Origin: Tenacibaculum sp. 190524A05c
Lineage (GTDB): Bacteria > Bacteroidota > Bacteroidia > Flavobacteriales > Flavobacteriaceae
DNA: 64,000 nt
NCBI RefSeq assembly: GCF_964036595.1
Contig: NZ_OZ038523.1
Span: 2,424,501 to 2,488,500 of the forward strand
Reading direction: 5' to 3'
In this document: in pieces, positions 8,713-17,423 of the stretch
Layout: each line of letters begins with the position of its first letter
Position numbering within the stretch: the first letter of the stretch is position 1
Notes under the pieces: model-generated
What the model saw: the letters and a program-made list of their open reading frames with translations, nothing else
Told to the model about the DNA's origin: nothing
Database searches by the model: none
Made by a program: the position numbers and the translations under genes

Positions 8713-8720
8713 CAAATGTA
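8713..8720 (-). promoter_or_regulatory. rseP promoter -7 element
   Basis: On the minus strand this reads TACATTTG, an exact TAnnTTTG match 31 bp upstream of the rseP ATG. Confidence 0.55.
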
Positions 8721-8805
8721 CGTTTTTATGAAGAGTTGTAAAAATGGAGTATTCAGAGTTATTTCTGTTTTAACAAAGATTTTAGGAAACTGCCTTTTTA
8801 AGCCG

Positions 8806-8813
8806 TATTTTTG
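8806..8813 (+). promoter_or_regulatory. sco-like gene promoter -7 element
   Basis: TATTTTTG, an exact TAnnTTTG match 18 bp before the ATG at 8832. It contains the TTG at 8811 that would otherwise look like a start codon. Confidence 0.6.
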
Positions 8814-8831
8814 CAGTACAATTTTGCTGAA

Positions 8832-9506
8832 ATGAACATACAATTTTTCAAGAAATCAAAGTATACTTTTCTATTTCTAATTCTATTTACTCTTATTGCA
8901 TTGCCTGCTTATTACTTTTTAGTAAAAGTAGATCAAAAACTACCCATTTATAATCCAGCAGATGTAAATCCTAAATTAGTAGACAATTCTATTCGAATGT
9001 TTACTAAAAACCACACTGTTTCAGATTTTGAACTGATTAATCAAAATGGTACAAAAATTACTCAAGAGGATTACAAAGGAAAAATTTATGTTGCAGATTT
9101 CTTCTTTGTTACTTGCAAAGGAATTTGCATTCCTATGTCGAATAACATGTTAAAGCTTCAAGAAGCATTTAAGGATGACGACGACATTATGTTTTTATCA
9201 CATACTGTTACACCGGAATTAGATAGTGTTCCTGTTTTAAAAGCGTACACTGAGCGCAAAGGAATTGACGATAAAAAATGGAACGTTACTACAGGAGAAA
9301 AAAAGCATATTTACGAACTAGCTAGAAAGAGTTATTTCGCTGTTCTTGATGAAGGTGATGGTGGAGTACAAGATTTTATACATACCGAAAACTTTGTCCT
9401 AATTGATAAGGACAAGCGAATTCGAGGAATGTATGATGGTACAAAGTATGAGAATATGCAAAAGGTTATTGATGATATTCTTTTACTAAAAGAGGAGTAT
9501 AAATAA
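8832..9506 (+). CDS. SCO1/SenC family copper chaperone
   Basis: 224-aa thioredoxin-fold protein tethered by an N-terminal membrane helix (about 11-31). The copper site CxxxC is C95-KGI-C99 in FFFVTCKGICIP, and the third ligand H184 is in DFIHTENFVLID. The family delivers copper to the CuA site of cytochrome oxidase or works as a thiol reductase on it. ATG 8832 is chosen because the longer TTG start at 8811 lies inside the -7 promoter element. It is convergent with the SdpI-like gene, with only 3 bp between stops. Confidence 0.93.
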   Translation: MNIQFFKKSKYTFLFLILFTLIALPAYYFLVKVDQKLPIYNPADVNPKLVDNSIRMFTKNHTVSDFELINQNGTKITQEDYKGKIYVADFFFVTCKGICIPMSNNMLKLQEAFKDDDDIMFLSHTVTPELDSVPVLKAYTERKGIDDKKWNVTTGEKKHIYELARKSYFAVLDEGDGGVQDFIHTENFVLIDKDKRIRGMYDGTKYENMQKVIDDILLLKEEYK

Positions 9507-9509
9507 AAA

Positions 9510-9857
9510 TTACTTCTTCTTTCTCTTCCCTTCTTTATCGAAATTTTTATTCAGTTCTTGTTCTGTATTAATCACACAAACAGCAAGAGTAATTACCATA
9601 ATAGCAATTGGTTGCCAACTCGTTTTTGCTGCAATAAATGATAATGCTAAAGCAGCTACAAAAGAGATTCCAGAATATTGTAAAAACAGTTTATTAAACA
9701 TTGAATTTGCAAAATCCCAAACATCTTGATTTGCCATTGATCTGGGAGTTCTGTAACCATACAATCCATTAATTTTCTTTGGTGGATAGAAGTAAAAAAT
9801 TACACTGAATAAAAAAAGCAATCCGTTTACGGAAAGCACATAATATATAGGACTCAT
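9510..9857 (-). CDS. SdpI-family membrane protein
   Basis: 115-aa protein with three hydrophobic segments. The YGYRTPRSM motif, followed by W-x-x-A-N, is characteristic of the SdpI/YhfL-like family (SdpI is the immunity protein to the SdpC toxin in Bacillus; most homologues have no known toxin partner). A longer reading frame extends upstream to 9998, but that part lies inside tesB in another frame. The ATG at 9857, 2 bp after the tesB stop, is the natural start and implies cotranscription with tesB. Confidence 0.85.
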   Translation of the reverse strand: MSPIYYVLSVNGLLFLFSVIFYFYPPKKINGLYGYRTPRSMANQDVWDFANSMFNKLFLQYSGISFVAALALSFIAAKTSWQPIAIMVITLAVCVINTEQELNKNFDKEGKRKKK

Positions 9858-9859
9858 AA

Positions 9860-10729
9860 TTATTTCTTTTTGTGTGGTCTCATTAATCCTTCTTGTGCAA
9901 CAGAAGCAACTAATTTTCCATCTCTTGTATAAATATTTCCGCAAGCAAAACCTCTTGCTCCATATGTATTTGGACTTTCTACTGAAAATAACATCCAATC
10001 TGAAAAGTCAAAATCTCTGTAGAACCACATGGAATGATCTAAACTCGCCATTTGAGTATTTCCAAAGTTGGCTTCACTAGCATTTGGATATAGACAAGCC
10101 GTTAAAATATTGTAGTCCGAAATATAAGTCAAGATTTGCTGTTTCATTTGTAAATTCAGATCAGTGCTATCTCCTTTTAACTTGAACCAAACATCAATAA
10201 TTGGAGGTAAATCTTTCTGATCAAAAGGATTAACAACTTGTACAGGTTTAAAACTAATTGGTCTTTCAATACTCAAAAACGCCTTCATTTTCTTAGGAAG
10301 AAAATCACCAAATTGATCTCTCATATCTTCCCAACTCAATAAATCTTCTGGCTGTTTTATATCTTTTTTTATTGGCATTTGATGCTCATAACCCTCTTCT
10401 TTTCTATGGAATGAACACGCCAAAATAAATATCGTTTTATCGTTTTGGTGGGCAGTAACTCTTCTTGTTGAAAAACTTCCTCCATCTCTGATCGTTTGCA
10501 CGTTGTAAATTATAGGCAACTCTAAATTTCCTGCTTCTAAAAAGTAGGAATGTAAGGAATGTAAAATTCGTTCTTCAGGAACCGTTCTATATGCTGCATT
10601 TAAAGATTGCGCCAGTACTTGTCCTCCAAAAACATTTGGACTTCCAATATCTTTACTAACACCGGAAAAATTATTGTTTCCTTCATCGCTAAGTGTTAGA
10701 ATATCTAGTAAGTCTTTCGTATCTCTCAT
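9860..10729 (-). CDS. tesB: acyl-CoA thioesterase II
   Basis: Double-hotdog TesB enzyme (289 aa, normal length) hydrolysing medium- and long-chain acyl-CoA in the cytosol. Family landmarks are FGGQVLAQSL (34-43), HSLHSYFLEAG (57-67) and the C-terminal ARGFACG. By alignment with E. coli TesB the catalytic residues are D205 (in SDYN), S229 (in ASLDHS, where E. coli has Thr) and Q279 (in VAQEG). It is cotranscribed with the downstream SdpI-like gene. Confidence 0.95.
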   Translation of the reverse strand: MRDTKDLLDILTLSDEGNNNFSGVSKDIGSPNVFGGQVLAQSLNAAYRTVPEERILHSLHSYFLEAGNLELPIIYNVQTIRDGGSFSTRRVTAHQNDKTIFILACSFHRKEEGYEHQMPIKKDIKQPEDLLSWEDMRDQFGDFLPKKMKAFLSIERPISFKPVQVVNPFDQKDLPPIIDVWFKLKGDSTDLNLQMKQQILTYISDYNILTACLYPNASEANFGNTQMASLDHSMWFYRDFDFSDWMLFSVESPNTYGARGFACGNIYTRDGKLVASVAQEGLMRPHKKK

Positions 10730-10761
10730 TGATTCTTGTTTACAAATTAAAAGTAGTCTTT

Positions 10762-11961
10762 TTAATTTTGAGCAACAAGAGTTTTAACCTTAAAAGGGAA
10801 CTTTTGGTTAAATGGGGTAGGTTGAATTTTATTAATGAAAAAGCTTAATATTTTATTCGGAATATGATTCTTATGCCTAAAATAAATAGTTAGATTCTGA
10901 GGTTCAGCTCCTACCGAACTTTTTATCTCACTTGCCGTTCTTCCAAAATTTATTTGCTGTAATCTATTTTCAATTGCGATTTGAATATAATCGTAGAGCA
11001 TTCTTTGATATACAGCATATTCTCTATTATACTCATAGTTAATTCCCACAAAATGTGCGTCTAAGTTATTCTGACAAATCATCGCTGATAAAAACCCAAT
11101 TAGCTTCCCATTTAAAAGGTAACCTTTAATCACATAATTATCACCTAAATTCCGTTTTAAATCCTTATAAGTTTCAAGATTAAATGATCCTAAATTGAAA
11201 CCTGCTTTTGAGGAAACATTTTTATATAACTCTTTCATTTCAGCAGCATATTCATCCAGATTATACTGATCTATTTGAATCGTTTCAAGTGGGAAACTGC
11301 GTTCCATTGCTTTTTTAGCTTTCACTCGAAACTTCGTTTTCATTGCACCTAAATAATCTGTAAAATCAAGCCAATCTTCATCTACTTGCATTAACATATT
11401 TGGCTCTACATTAAAAGAATGATAATTATACTCTAGCAATTCATCAGAAATGAATAACGATTCATGTATAAAATCCTTCAACATGAATCCACTTATTTTG
11501 TAATTAAACTGCTTTTCATCGTTTACCAATTGAACAACAGACTTTGCAAGCTCTTTAATTACCTTCTGCTTATTTTGATCGCTTTTTATGAAAATTCCAT
11601 GTTCACCACTTACAAATGTATTTCCACAGGTAAGGATTTTAAATGGTTTTTGAGGAGAAATTAAACCTAAGCTTCTTCCTATTTTTTTAATCTGACTAAC
11701 AATTCCTTTTAACTCGTTTTGAACACTTTCTAGATAAAAATCAACAACTTGAATTGTTGCGAAAGCGATAGGTTTCTTTTCATCGTTTAATAGAACTACA
11801 TACCAGAAGTCTATTTCAGGATGATTATTGGCAATTGACGATAAGTAATTAGGATTGAAATATAAATTATTGGTACAACCTAAGTCGTTCCAAATATGAT
11901 CTGGAACATCTTCTATTGCGACATAATAGTCTGCATTATGTACTTTTTTACAGAAGTTCAA
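10762..11961 (-). CDS. GNAT-family protein of the peptidogalycan/BioF2-like type
   Basis: 399-aa cytosolic protein with a central-to-C-terminal GNAT fold (about 200-365), recognised by the run of family-like segments ending YAVYQRMLYDYIQIAIE and INFGRTASEIKSSVGA. The N-terminal half looks like a second, degenerate GNAT domain. This matches the Acetyltransf_6/FemAB-like group common in Bacteroidota, possibly acting in envelope or lipid modification. The acceptor substrate is unknown. There is no operon partner within 30 bp on either side apart from tesB downstream (32-bp gap). Confidence 0.75.
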   Translation of the reverse strand: MNFCKKVHNADYYVAIEDVPDHIWNDLGCTNNLYFNPNYLSSIANNHPEIDFWYVVLLNDEKKPIAFATIQVVDFYLESVQNELKGIVSQIKKIGRSLGLISPQKPFKILTCGNTFVSGEHGIFIKSDQNKQKVIKELAKSVVQLVNDEKQFNYKISGFMLKDFIHESLFISDELLEYNYHSFNVEPNMLMQVDEDWLDFTDYLGAMKTKFRVKAKKAMERSFPLETIQIDQYNLDEYAAEMKELYKNVSSKAGFNLGSFNLETYKDLKRNLGDNYVIKGYLLNGKLIGFLSAMICQNNLDAHFVGINYEYNREYAVYQRMLYDYIQIAIENRLQQINFGRTASEIKSSVGAEPQNLTIYFRHKNHIPNKILSFFINKIQPTPFNQKFPFKVKTLVAQN

Positions 11962-12003
11962 TAAGGGCTTAATTAATTATTATAATGTAAATTACTAAAA
12001 ACT

Positions 12004-12744
12004 TTATGAATCTTTAGTTATCTTTTTCTTAATCTTTCGAATTGTAGGAGAACTCAAATAAAACAAGTAGAAACCTGAAAAAATGGTTGCCAACCCTAGA
12101 ACCGAAAATATTCGTAAGGTCCAATTGGTAATGTGATCTCGAGTTTCAAAATCCATAACATGTAACATCCAAAGGAAATCAAAACGACGCCAATTGTCAT
12201 TTCTTACTGAAGTAATCTTTGCTAGTTCAGGATGAACATAAACTTTTGTATTTGTAGGATGATTTAGCGTAACTGCATAAACCGGCAATGGTTTTTCTCG
12301 ATACTCATGACTTTTAGAGATATTTTCCTTTGTGAGATAATTCACTTCCTTAATTTCAATTTTCTCCTTTAATCTACTTTCTACAAAAGTGCGAACCTGA
12401 CTTTCAGTTAAGCTTTCTTTTACTGAATATTGATTGATATTTAGTTTTAAAAGATAGTTTTTAGAAGAAGTGGCAACGCGTAATAAACTGTCTTTATGAA
12501 CAACAATAGCCTCAACACTTTTAATTGGTTCTTGAATAACGGTGAATAATTTTCGAACTGGCTCATTATACTCAAAAGCAAAGTCATATTCAGCTTTATC
12601 AACTAATGTTTTACCATGAACATCCTTCATGTTATTCCAACTAAAATACAAACCACCCAAGGTCCAGAATAAGAATTGAATTCCAATACTTATACCCAAA
12701 TAGCGATGTATTCTTCGTGTTCTAAGACTAAGTTTTCTAGACAT
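12004..12744 (-). CDS. PepSY-like transmembrane protein
   Basis: 246 aa with an N-terminal transmembrane helix beginning RIHRYLGISIGIQFLFW, a periplasmic domain (about 45-195) and a C-terminal helix (about 212-232). The opening HRYLG and the FLWMLHVMDF segment are typical of PepSY-associated membrane proteins, which in many bacteria belong to iron/heme reductase-like systems. Start and stop overlap the upstream SemiSWEET gene (TAATG), so the two are translationally coupled. Function is inferred from family only. Confidence 0.75.
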   Translation of the reverse strand: MSRKLSLRTRRIHRYLGISIGIQFLFWTLGGLYFSWNNMKDVHGKTLVDKAEYDFAFEYNEPVRKLFTVIQEPIKSVEAIVVHKDSLLRVATSSKNYLLKLNINQYSVKESLTESQVRTFVESRLKEKIEIKEVNYLTKENISKSHEYREKPLPVYAVTLNHPTNTKVYVHPELAKITSVRNDNWRRFDFLWMLHVMDFETRDHITNWTLRIFSVLGLATIFSGFYLFYLSSPTIRKIKKKITKDS

Positions 12745-12998
12745 TATTTGTATTTTAACTTCATTACAATAAGAGCTAACGCCGAAATTCCTGTTATGGT
12801 ATTCGCTAAAATAATAGGCATACTATTGAGATAAATTCCATAAATCAACCAACAAACAATTCCTGTAAAGAATACTAAATACATTGTTAGTGATAATCCT
12901 TCTGTGGATTTTGTTTTCCAAGTTTTATATACCTGAGGTAAAAAAGAAGCCGTTGTAAAAAACGCCGCTAAATACCCTAAAATTTCATGAAACTCCAT
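12744..12998 (-). CDS. SemiSWEET / PQ-loop transporter
   Basis: 84-aa three-helix protein with the PQ-loop signature FLPQVYKTWKTKS in the first repeat (about 19-31) and the helix ending GIVCWLIYGIYL. It is the size of bacterial SemiSWEETs, which dimerise to make a sugar or small-metabolite uniporter. The coding end overlaps the PepSY-like gene by one base. The cargo is unknown. Confidence 0.88.
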   Translation of the reverse strand: MEFHEILGYLAAFFTTASFLPQVYKTWKTKSTEGLSLTMYLVFFTGIVCWLIYGIYLNSMPIILANTITGISALALIVMKLKYK

Positions 12999-13017
12999 TT
13001 CTCTTATCTTAATTAAA

Positions 13018-13974
13018 TTATACTACTCCATTGTTCCAAACGGGAACTTTTAACACTTTGCTTATTTTTACCATATCGCTTAACAAATATGTTTTATCTC
13101 CATGGTTTAGCAAATTATAGCGATGACCTTCCTTTGTTACTAAATTCACTTCATAACAATAATATCCACCAGTTTTATTTCCTTGAACAAACTTTTGTAA
13201 TACTTGTAATGCATATACGTCTTTAAAATCTAACATCAGTCCATCAACGATAATCTTTCGCTTTCTTATATAAATATGAGCTTTTGCACTAGTTAGCAAA
13301 AATAGAAACACTCCAACAATTATAAAAACTCCTCCTGAGGTGAAGAACGTTTTACCAATTTCCATAATTCCCATAGACTCTTTTGTCAGATTAAAATGCT
13401 CAACGAGCGTCCAAACTAATTGATTAACTCCAATCAAAAAGAAACTCCATGAAAGAAACTTCATATAATTACTAGAAGTGATTTTATAGCCGGTGTTTGT
13501 TTTCTTAAGATGCTCACTTAAAAAATTACTTCCTGAACCACTTACGGCATCCCAGGAAATATGTTGACCTATTGCATCGACTGAAGGATCTTCAAAAGTA
13601 AATTGAATTTGCCTATTTTTTGAAGATGATTTTTTTCGCTTCATCAAATAACTAGAGCCAAACATACCCAGAAACATAAAGACTAAAACAACCAACATAC
13701 CACCAATTTTATAATTTGTGTAGCGTTGTTTTTCAATTGCTGCTCCATGCACTTTTACTTCAATTTCTAACCTAGCAATCCTATTTTTATTCTTTGTTGT
13801 AGGATTTGGCAACTGTTTTAACGAATCTAATTGTTGAACTTTCTGTTGATGCTCAAAATCCTTTTTTTGAAATTGCTCATACGTATTTTGTAATTGAGGT
13901 AAAACCACAAATATTATCATTCCAATAGGAATTAAAAACAATAACCAAGAGCTTTTGAGGGAGAATTTATTCAT
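13018..13974 (-). CDS. membrane protein of unknown function
   Basis: 318 aa with a signal-anchor helix (about 10-26), a charged probable coiled coil (30-78), a second helix (about 88-110), a soluble stretch (115-165), two more helices (about 172-190 and 208-228) and a C-terminal beta-rich cytosolic domain that reads like a PH-like or DUF fold (RKIIVDGLMLDFKDVYALQVLQ). I do not recognise the family. It is 19 bp upstream of the SemiSWEET gene and probably in the same unit. Confidence 0.65.
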   Translation of the reverse strand: MNKFSLKSSWLLFLIPIGMIIFVVLPQLQNTYEQFQKKDFEHQQKVQQLDSLKQLPNPTTKNKNRIARLEIEVKVHGAAIEKQRYTNYKIGGMLVVLVFMFLGMFGSSYLMKRKKSSSKNRQIQFTFEDPSVDAIGQHISWDAVSGSGSNFLSEHLKKTNTGYKITSSNYMKFLSWSFFLIGVNQLVWTLVEHFNLTKESMGIMEIGKTFFTSGGVFIIVGVFLFLLTSAKAHIYIRKRKIIVDGLMLDFKDVYALQVLQKFVQGNKTGGYYCYEVNLVTKEGHRYNLLNHGDKTYLLSDMVKISKVLKVPVWNNGVV

Positions 13975-14019
13975 TGTAAGAGCAATTTTATAACAATTTA
14001 TTTGACGAGTGAAAGTATA

Positions 14020-14051
14020 AAAAAACCCTTAATCAGAAAAACTGATTAAGG
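14020..14051 (-). terminator. leuS terminator
   Basis: 10-bp perfect stem CCTTAATCAG / CTGATTAAGG (14027-14036 with 14042-14051) with a 5-nt loop. On the minus strand it is followed by a T-run, 30 bp after the leuS stop. Confidence 0.9.
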
Positions 14052-14080
14052 ATTCTATTTTATAAATATCTGGTACTTTT

Positions 14081-16894
14081 TTATCCTACAATATTGATAA
14101 TCTTACCAGGGACAATAATTACTTTCTTTGGCTCTCTACCTTGTAATTGTTGTTGCGTTCTTTCATGAGCCATAACTACCTTCTCAATTTCCTCTTTACT
14201 CATGTCTAATGGTAAATTTAGTTTGAAACGCATTTTACCATTAAAAGAAACTGGATATTCTTTCTCTGACTCTACTAAATACTTCTCCTCAAACTTAGGG
14301 AAAGGCGAAGTTGAGATAGATTCTGAATTTCCTAATGTACTCCACAATTCTTCTGTAATGTGCGGAGCATATGGAGAAATTAAAATTAATAACTGCTCTA
14401 AAATTGCTTTGTTATTACACTTTTGAGCTGTTAATTCGTTCACGGCAATCATAAATGTAGAAACCGATGTATTAAACGAGAAGTTCTCGATATCCTCTTC
14501 TACTTTCTTAATTGTTTTGTGTAATGTTTTTAAATTATCCTTAGTTGGCTCTCCTTCCGTAACTTCAAATGTTTCTCCATTATAGAATAACTTCCATAAT
14601 TTCTTTAAGAAAGAATACACACCAGAAATACCCGAGGTTTTCCAAGGTTTAAATTGCTCTAATGGACCTAAGAACATTTCAAATAAACGTAAACTATCTG
14701 CTCCAAATTCTGCACAAATATTATCCGGGTTTACAACGTTGAATTTAGATTTAGACATTTTTTCAACTTCGCGTCCAACTACATATTTTCCATCTTCTAA
14801 AACAAACTCAGCTGTTTTAAACTCTTCTCTCCAATTTTTAAATGCTTCCACATCTAACTCATCAGAAGAATTTACAAAAGAAACATCTGCATGAATTGGT
14901 TGAACTTTTTTACCTTCAATCAATCCTTTTGATAAAAATGTATTTGTTCCTTCCTCTCTGTACACAAAAGCTGAAGTTCCTAAAATCATTCCTTGGTTGA
15001 TTAACTTCTTTGCGAATTCATCAACTGGTAAAAATCCTCTATCGAATAAGAATTTTTGCCAAAAACGTGCATATAATAAGTGTCCTGTTGCATGCTCAGA
15101 ACCACCAATATATAAATCAACTTCTTTCCAATATTCAACCGCTTCCTTACTAACGAATTCTCCATTATTTGAAGCATCCATATAACGATTAAAATACCAA
15201 GAACTTCCTGCCCAACCTGGCATTGTGTTTAGTTCTAATGGGAAAATAGTTTCATTATCAATTTTATCGTTTGCAACTACAGTATTCGTTGTTGTGTCCC
15301 AAGCCCAAACGTCAGCATTTCCTAATGGTGGTTTTCCATCCTCTGTTGGTAAATACTTCTCTACTTCTGGTAACACAATTGGTAGATGTTCTGAAGCAAT
15401 CATTTGCGGCATTCCGTCCTTGTAATATACTGGGAATGGTTCTCCCCAATAACGTTGACGACTGAATACTGCGTCACGTAAACGATAGTTTATTTTTCCG
15501 TAACCAAAACCACGTTGTTCCATTTCATAAATAACAGTTTTCATCGCTTTTTTGTACGATAAACCGTTTAAGAAATCAGAATTTGCAATTACTGTTTTTT
15601 CTTTATCAGCAAAAGCTTCTTCAGAAATATCAACACCTTCAAAAATATTTGGAATTTCTAATCCGAAATGATTTGCGAAATCATAATCACGTTGATCTCC
15701 ACAAGGAACGGCCATAACAGCTCCAGTTCCGTAGCTAGCTAACACATAATCACCAATCCAAATTGGAACTTGTTTTCCAGAAAAAGGGTGAATTGCATAA
15801 GCTCCTGTAAAAACACCTGAAATTGTTTTTACATCGGCCATTCTATCACGTTCTGAACGTTTTGCTGTAGCTTCAACATAAGCTTCTACAGCTTCTTTTT
15901 GATCAGCCGTTGTAATTTTTTCTACTAACTCATGTTCTGGAGCTAATGTCATAAAACTTACTCCGTAAATAGTATCAGGACGCGTTGTGAAAACATCAAT
16001 CTTTGCATCATGTCCATCAACATTAAAAGAAACCATTGCTCCCTGAGATCTTCCAATCCAGTTTGTTTGAATATCTTTTAAAGGCTGTGGCCAATCAATT
16101 CCATTTAATCCATCCAATAATCGCTGTGCATATGCAGAAATTCGCATAGACCATTGTGTCATTTTTTTACGAACAACAGGATGACCTCCACGTTCTGAAA
16201 CTCCGTTTACAATTTCATCATTCGCTAAAACTGTTCCTAAAGCTGGACACCAGTTTACCTCCGTATCTGATAAAAAAGTTAAACGATACTGTAATAAAAT
16301 TTCTTGTTGTTTTGTAGTTGAGAAACCCTTCCAATCTTCAGCAGTAAAAGAAGTTACATCTTCATCGCAAACTGCATTTACATTTGCATTTCCTTCTGCT
16401 TCAAATTTTTCAACTAAAGTGCTAACATCTTCAGCTTTATCCGTGTCTTTATTATACCATGAGTTGAACAGTTGAATAAAAATCCATTGTGTCCATTTAT
16501 AATACTCAGGATTTGAAGTACGAACTTCACGAGACCAATCAAATGAAAAACCAATTTGATCTAATTGTCTACGATATGTTGTAATATTTGTTTCTGTAGT
16601 AATCGCAGGATGTTGACCAGTTTGAATTGCATATTGTTCTGCTGGTAATCCAAAACTATCATATCCTTGAGGGTGCAATACATTAAATCCTTTATGACGT
16701 TTGTAACGAGCGTAAATATCACTAGCAATATAACCTAATGGGTGACCAACGTGTAATCCTGCTCCAGATGGATAAGGAAACATATCTAACACATAATACT
16801 TCGGTTTATCTGAATTGTTACTAGCTTTAAAAGTTTGGTTCTTTGCCCAATACTCTTGCCATTTCTTTTCTATTTCTTGATGATTGTATTGCAT
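14081..16894 (-). CDS. leuS: leucyl-tRNA synthetase
   Basis: 937-aa class I aminoacyl-tRNA synthetase. The HIGH signature is HVGH (48-51, after PYPSGAGL) and the KMSKS loop is at 712-716 (VEKMSKSKFN). The CP1 editing domain occupies roughly 230-430 (VFTTRPDTIYGVSF), and an anticodon-binding helical domain and short C-terminal beta domain follow. The length is somewhat above the E. coli enzyme because of insertions in the catalytic core (e.g. about 145-190). It is monocistronic, with its own promoter and terminator and a small inverted repeat in the leader. Confidence 0.99.
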   Translation of the reverse strand: MQYNHQEIEKKWQEYWAKNQTFKASNNSDKPKYYVLDMFPYPSGAGLHVGHPLGYIASDIYARYKRHKGFNVLHPQGYDSFGLPAEQYAIQTGQHPAITTETNITTYRRQLDQIGFSFDWSREVRTSNPEYYKWTQWIFIQLFNSWYNKDTDKAEDVSTLVEKFEAEGNANVNAVCDEDVTSFTAEDWKGFSTTKQQEILLQYRLTFLSDTEVNWCPALGTVLANDEIVNGVSERGGHPVVRKKMTQWSMRISAYAQRLLDGLNGIDWPQPLKDIQTNWIGRSQGAMVSFNVDGHDAKIDVFTTRPDTIYGVSFMTLAPEHELVEKITTADQKEAVEAYVEATAKRSERDRMADVKTISGVFTGAYAIHPFSGKQVPIWIGDYVLASYGTGAVMAVPCGDQRDYDFANHFGLEIPNIFEGVDISEEAFADKEKTVIANSDFLNGLSYKKAMKTVIYEMEQRGFGYGKINYRLRDAVFSRQRYWGEPFPVYYKDGMPQMIASEHLPIVLPEVEKYLPTEDGKPPLGNADVWAWDTTTNTVVANDKIDNETIFPLELNTMPGWAGSSWYFNRYMDASNNGEFVSKEAVEYWKEVDLYIGGSEHATGHLLYARFWQKFLFDRGFLPVDEFAKKLINQGMILGTSAFVYREEGTNTFLSKGLIEGKKVQPIHADVSFVNSSDELDVEAFKNWREEFKTAEFVLEDGKYVVGREVEKMSKSKFNVVNPDNICAEFGADSLRLFEMFLGPLEQFKPWKTSGISGVYSFLKKLWKLFYNGETFEVTEGEPTKDNLKTLHKTIKKVEEDIENFSFNTSVSTFMIAVNELTAQKCNNKAILEQLLILISPYAPHITEELWSTLGNSESISTSPFPKFEEKYLVESEKEYPVSFNGKMRFKLNLPLDMSKEEIEKVVMAHERTQQQLQGREPKKVIIVPGKIINIVG

Positions 16895-16910
16895 CTTTTA
16901 TAATTATTCT

Positions 16911-16930
16911 TGCTATTACGTGTAATAGCA
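16911..16930 (-). promoter_or_regulatory. inverted repeat in the leuS leader
   Basis: Perfect 9-bp inverted repeat TGCTATTAC-gt-GTAATAGCA between the leuS -7 element and the ATG, ending 16 bp from the start codon. It could form a hairpin in the mRNA or be an operator. No T-run follows, so it is not a simple terminator. Confidence 0.45.
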
Positions 16931-16944
16931 TGCGATTAAAGGCG

Positions 16945-16952
16945 CAAATTTA
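16945..16952 (-). promoter_or_regulatory. leuS promoter -7 element
   Basis: On the minus strand this reads TAAATTTG, an exact TAnnTTTG match 50 bp upstream of the ATG. Confidence 0.55.
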
Positions 16953-17093
16953 CAACTCTCATTGGTAAGTGAAAAGTAATTTTATCTTTTGTAAAAATGA
17001 TAAACATTTTATACACAAATTGAGTGGTTTTCCTATTCAAAATTCAACAGTAAATTTCTAATTTTCTCCTAATAAATTAAAAACCTCATCATT

Positions 17094-17294
17094 ATGAAAA
17101 ATCAAATTTCAAACTTAGGAAAAGTACTTTCTAAAAACGATCAAAAAGAAATCAATGGTGGTTTCTTTGGTTGCCAACCTCAATTACTTCAATGTGATTC
17201 AAATAGTGATTGCCCTCCTTGTAGCAGTGGTTGTGGAATTACAATTAACAATAACGGAACTCCGATTTTTATCTCTGGAGTTTGTGCTTTTTAG
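17094..17294 (+). CDS. double-glycine-leader Cys-rich peptide precursor
   Basis: 66-aa precursor. The leader MKNQISNLGKVLSKNDQKEI ends in NGG at 21-23, the double-glycine cleavage signature read by bacteriocin-type peptidase-ABC transporters. The L-G-K-x-L-S-K and QKEINGG pattern matches the bacteriocin-type leader common in Bacteroidota. The predicted 43-residue core has six Cys (27, 34, 40, 43, 47, 64), Pro and Gly, compatible with disulfides or thioether chemistry. No modifying enzyme or transporter is nearby, so processing must be in trans. A strong hairpin terminator follows. It may be a bacteriocin, a signalling peptide or another secreted peptide. Confidence 0.75.
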   Translation: MKNQISNLGKVLSKNDQKEINGGFFGCQPQLLQCDSNSDCPPCSSGCGITINNNGTPIFISGVCAF

Positions 17295-17311
17295 TGATAC
17301 ATAAAATGAAT

Positions 17312-17347
17312 AACAAACTGTCTACATTGTAGGTAGTTTGTTTTTAT
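17312..17347 (+). terminator. terminator after GG-leader peptide gene
   Basis: 14-bp stem with two central G-T wobbles (17312-17325 with 17329-17342), a 3-nt loop, and a T-run after it. Confidence 0.88.
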
Positions 17348-17360
17348 TTCTTCTTCAAAA

Positions 17361-17395
17361 ATAAAAAAGGATGATACCGAGCAAAAGTATCATCC
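17361..17395 (-). terminator. terminator of the minus-strand lipoprotein gene
   Basis: 9-bp stem GGATGATAC / GTATCATCC (17369-17377 with 17387-17395). On the minus strand it is followed by six T and a T-rich tail. Confidence 0.85.
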
Positions 17396-17423
17396 CTTTA
17401 GAGCAAAAAATTGTTTACTTGGT

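Noticed and set aside
9858..9998. N-terminal extension of the SdpI-like frame
   Set aside because: It lies inside tesB in another frame, and the first hydrophobic SdpI helix starts at ATG 9857.
14202..15465. Several plus-strand frames inside leuS
   Set aside because: All are antisense to a complete, canonical leuS with no start or promoter signals.
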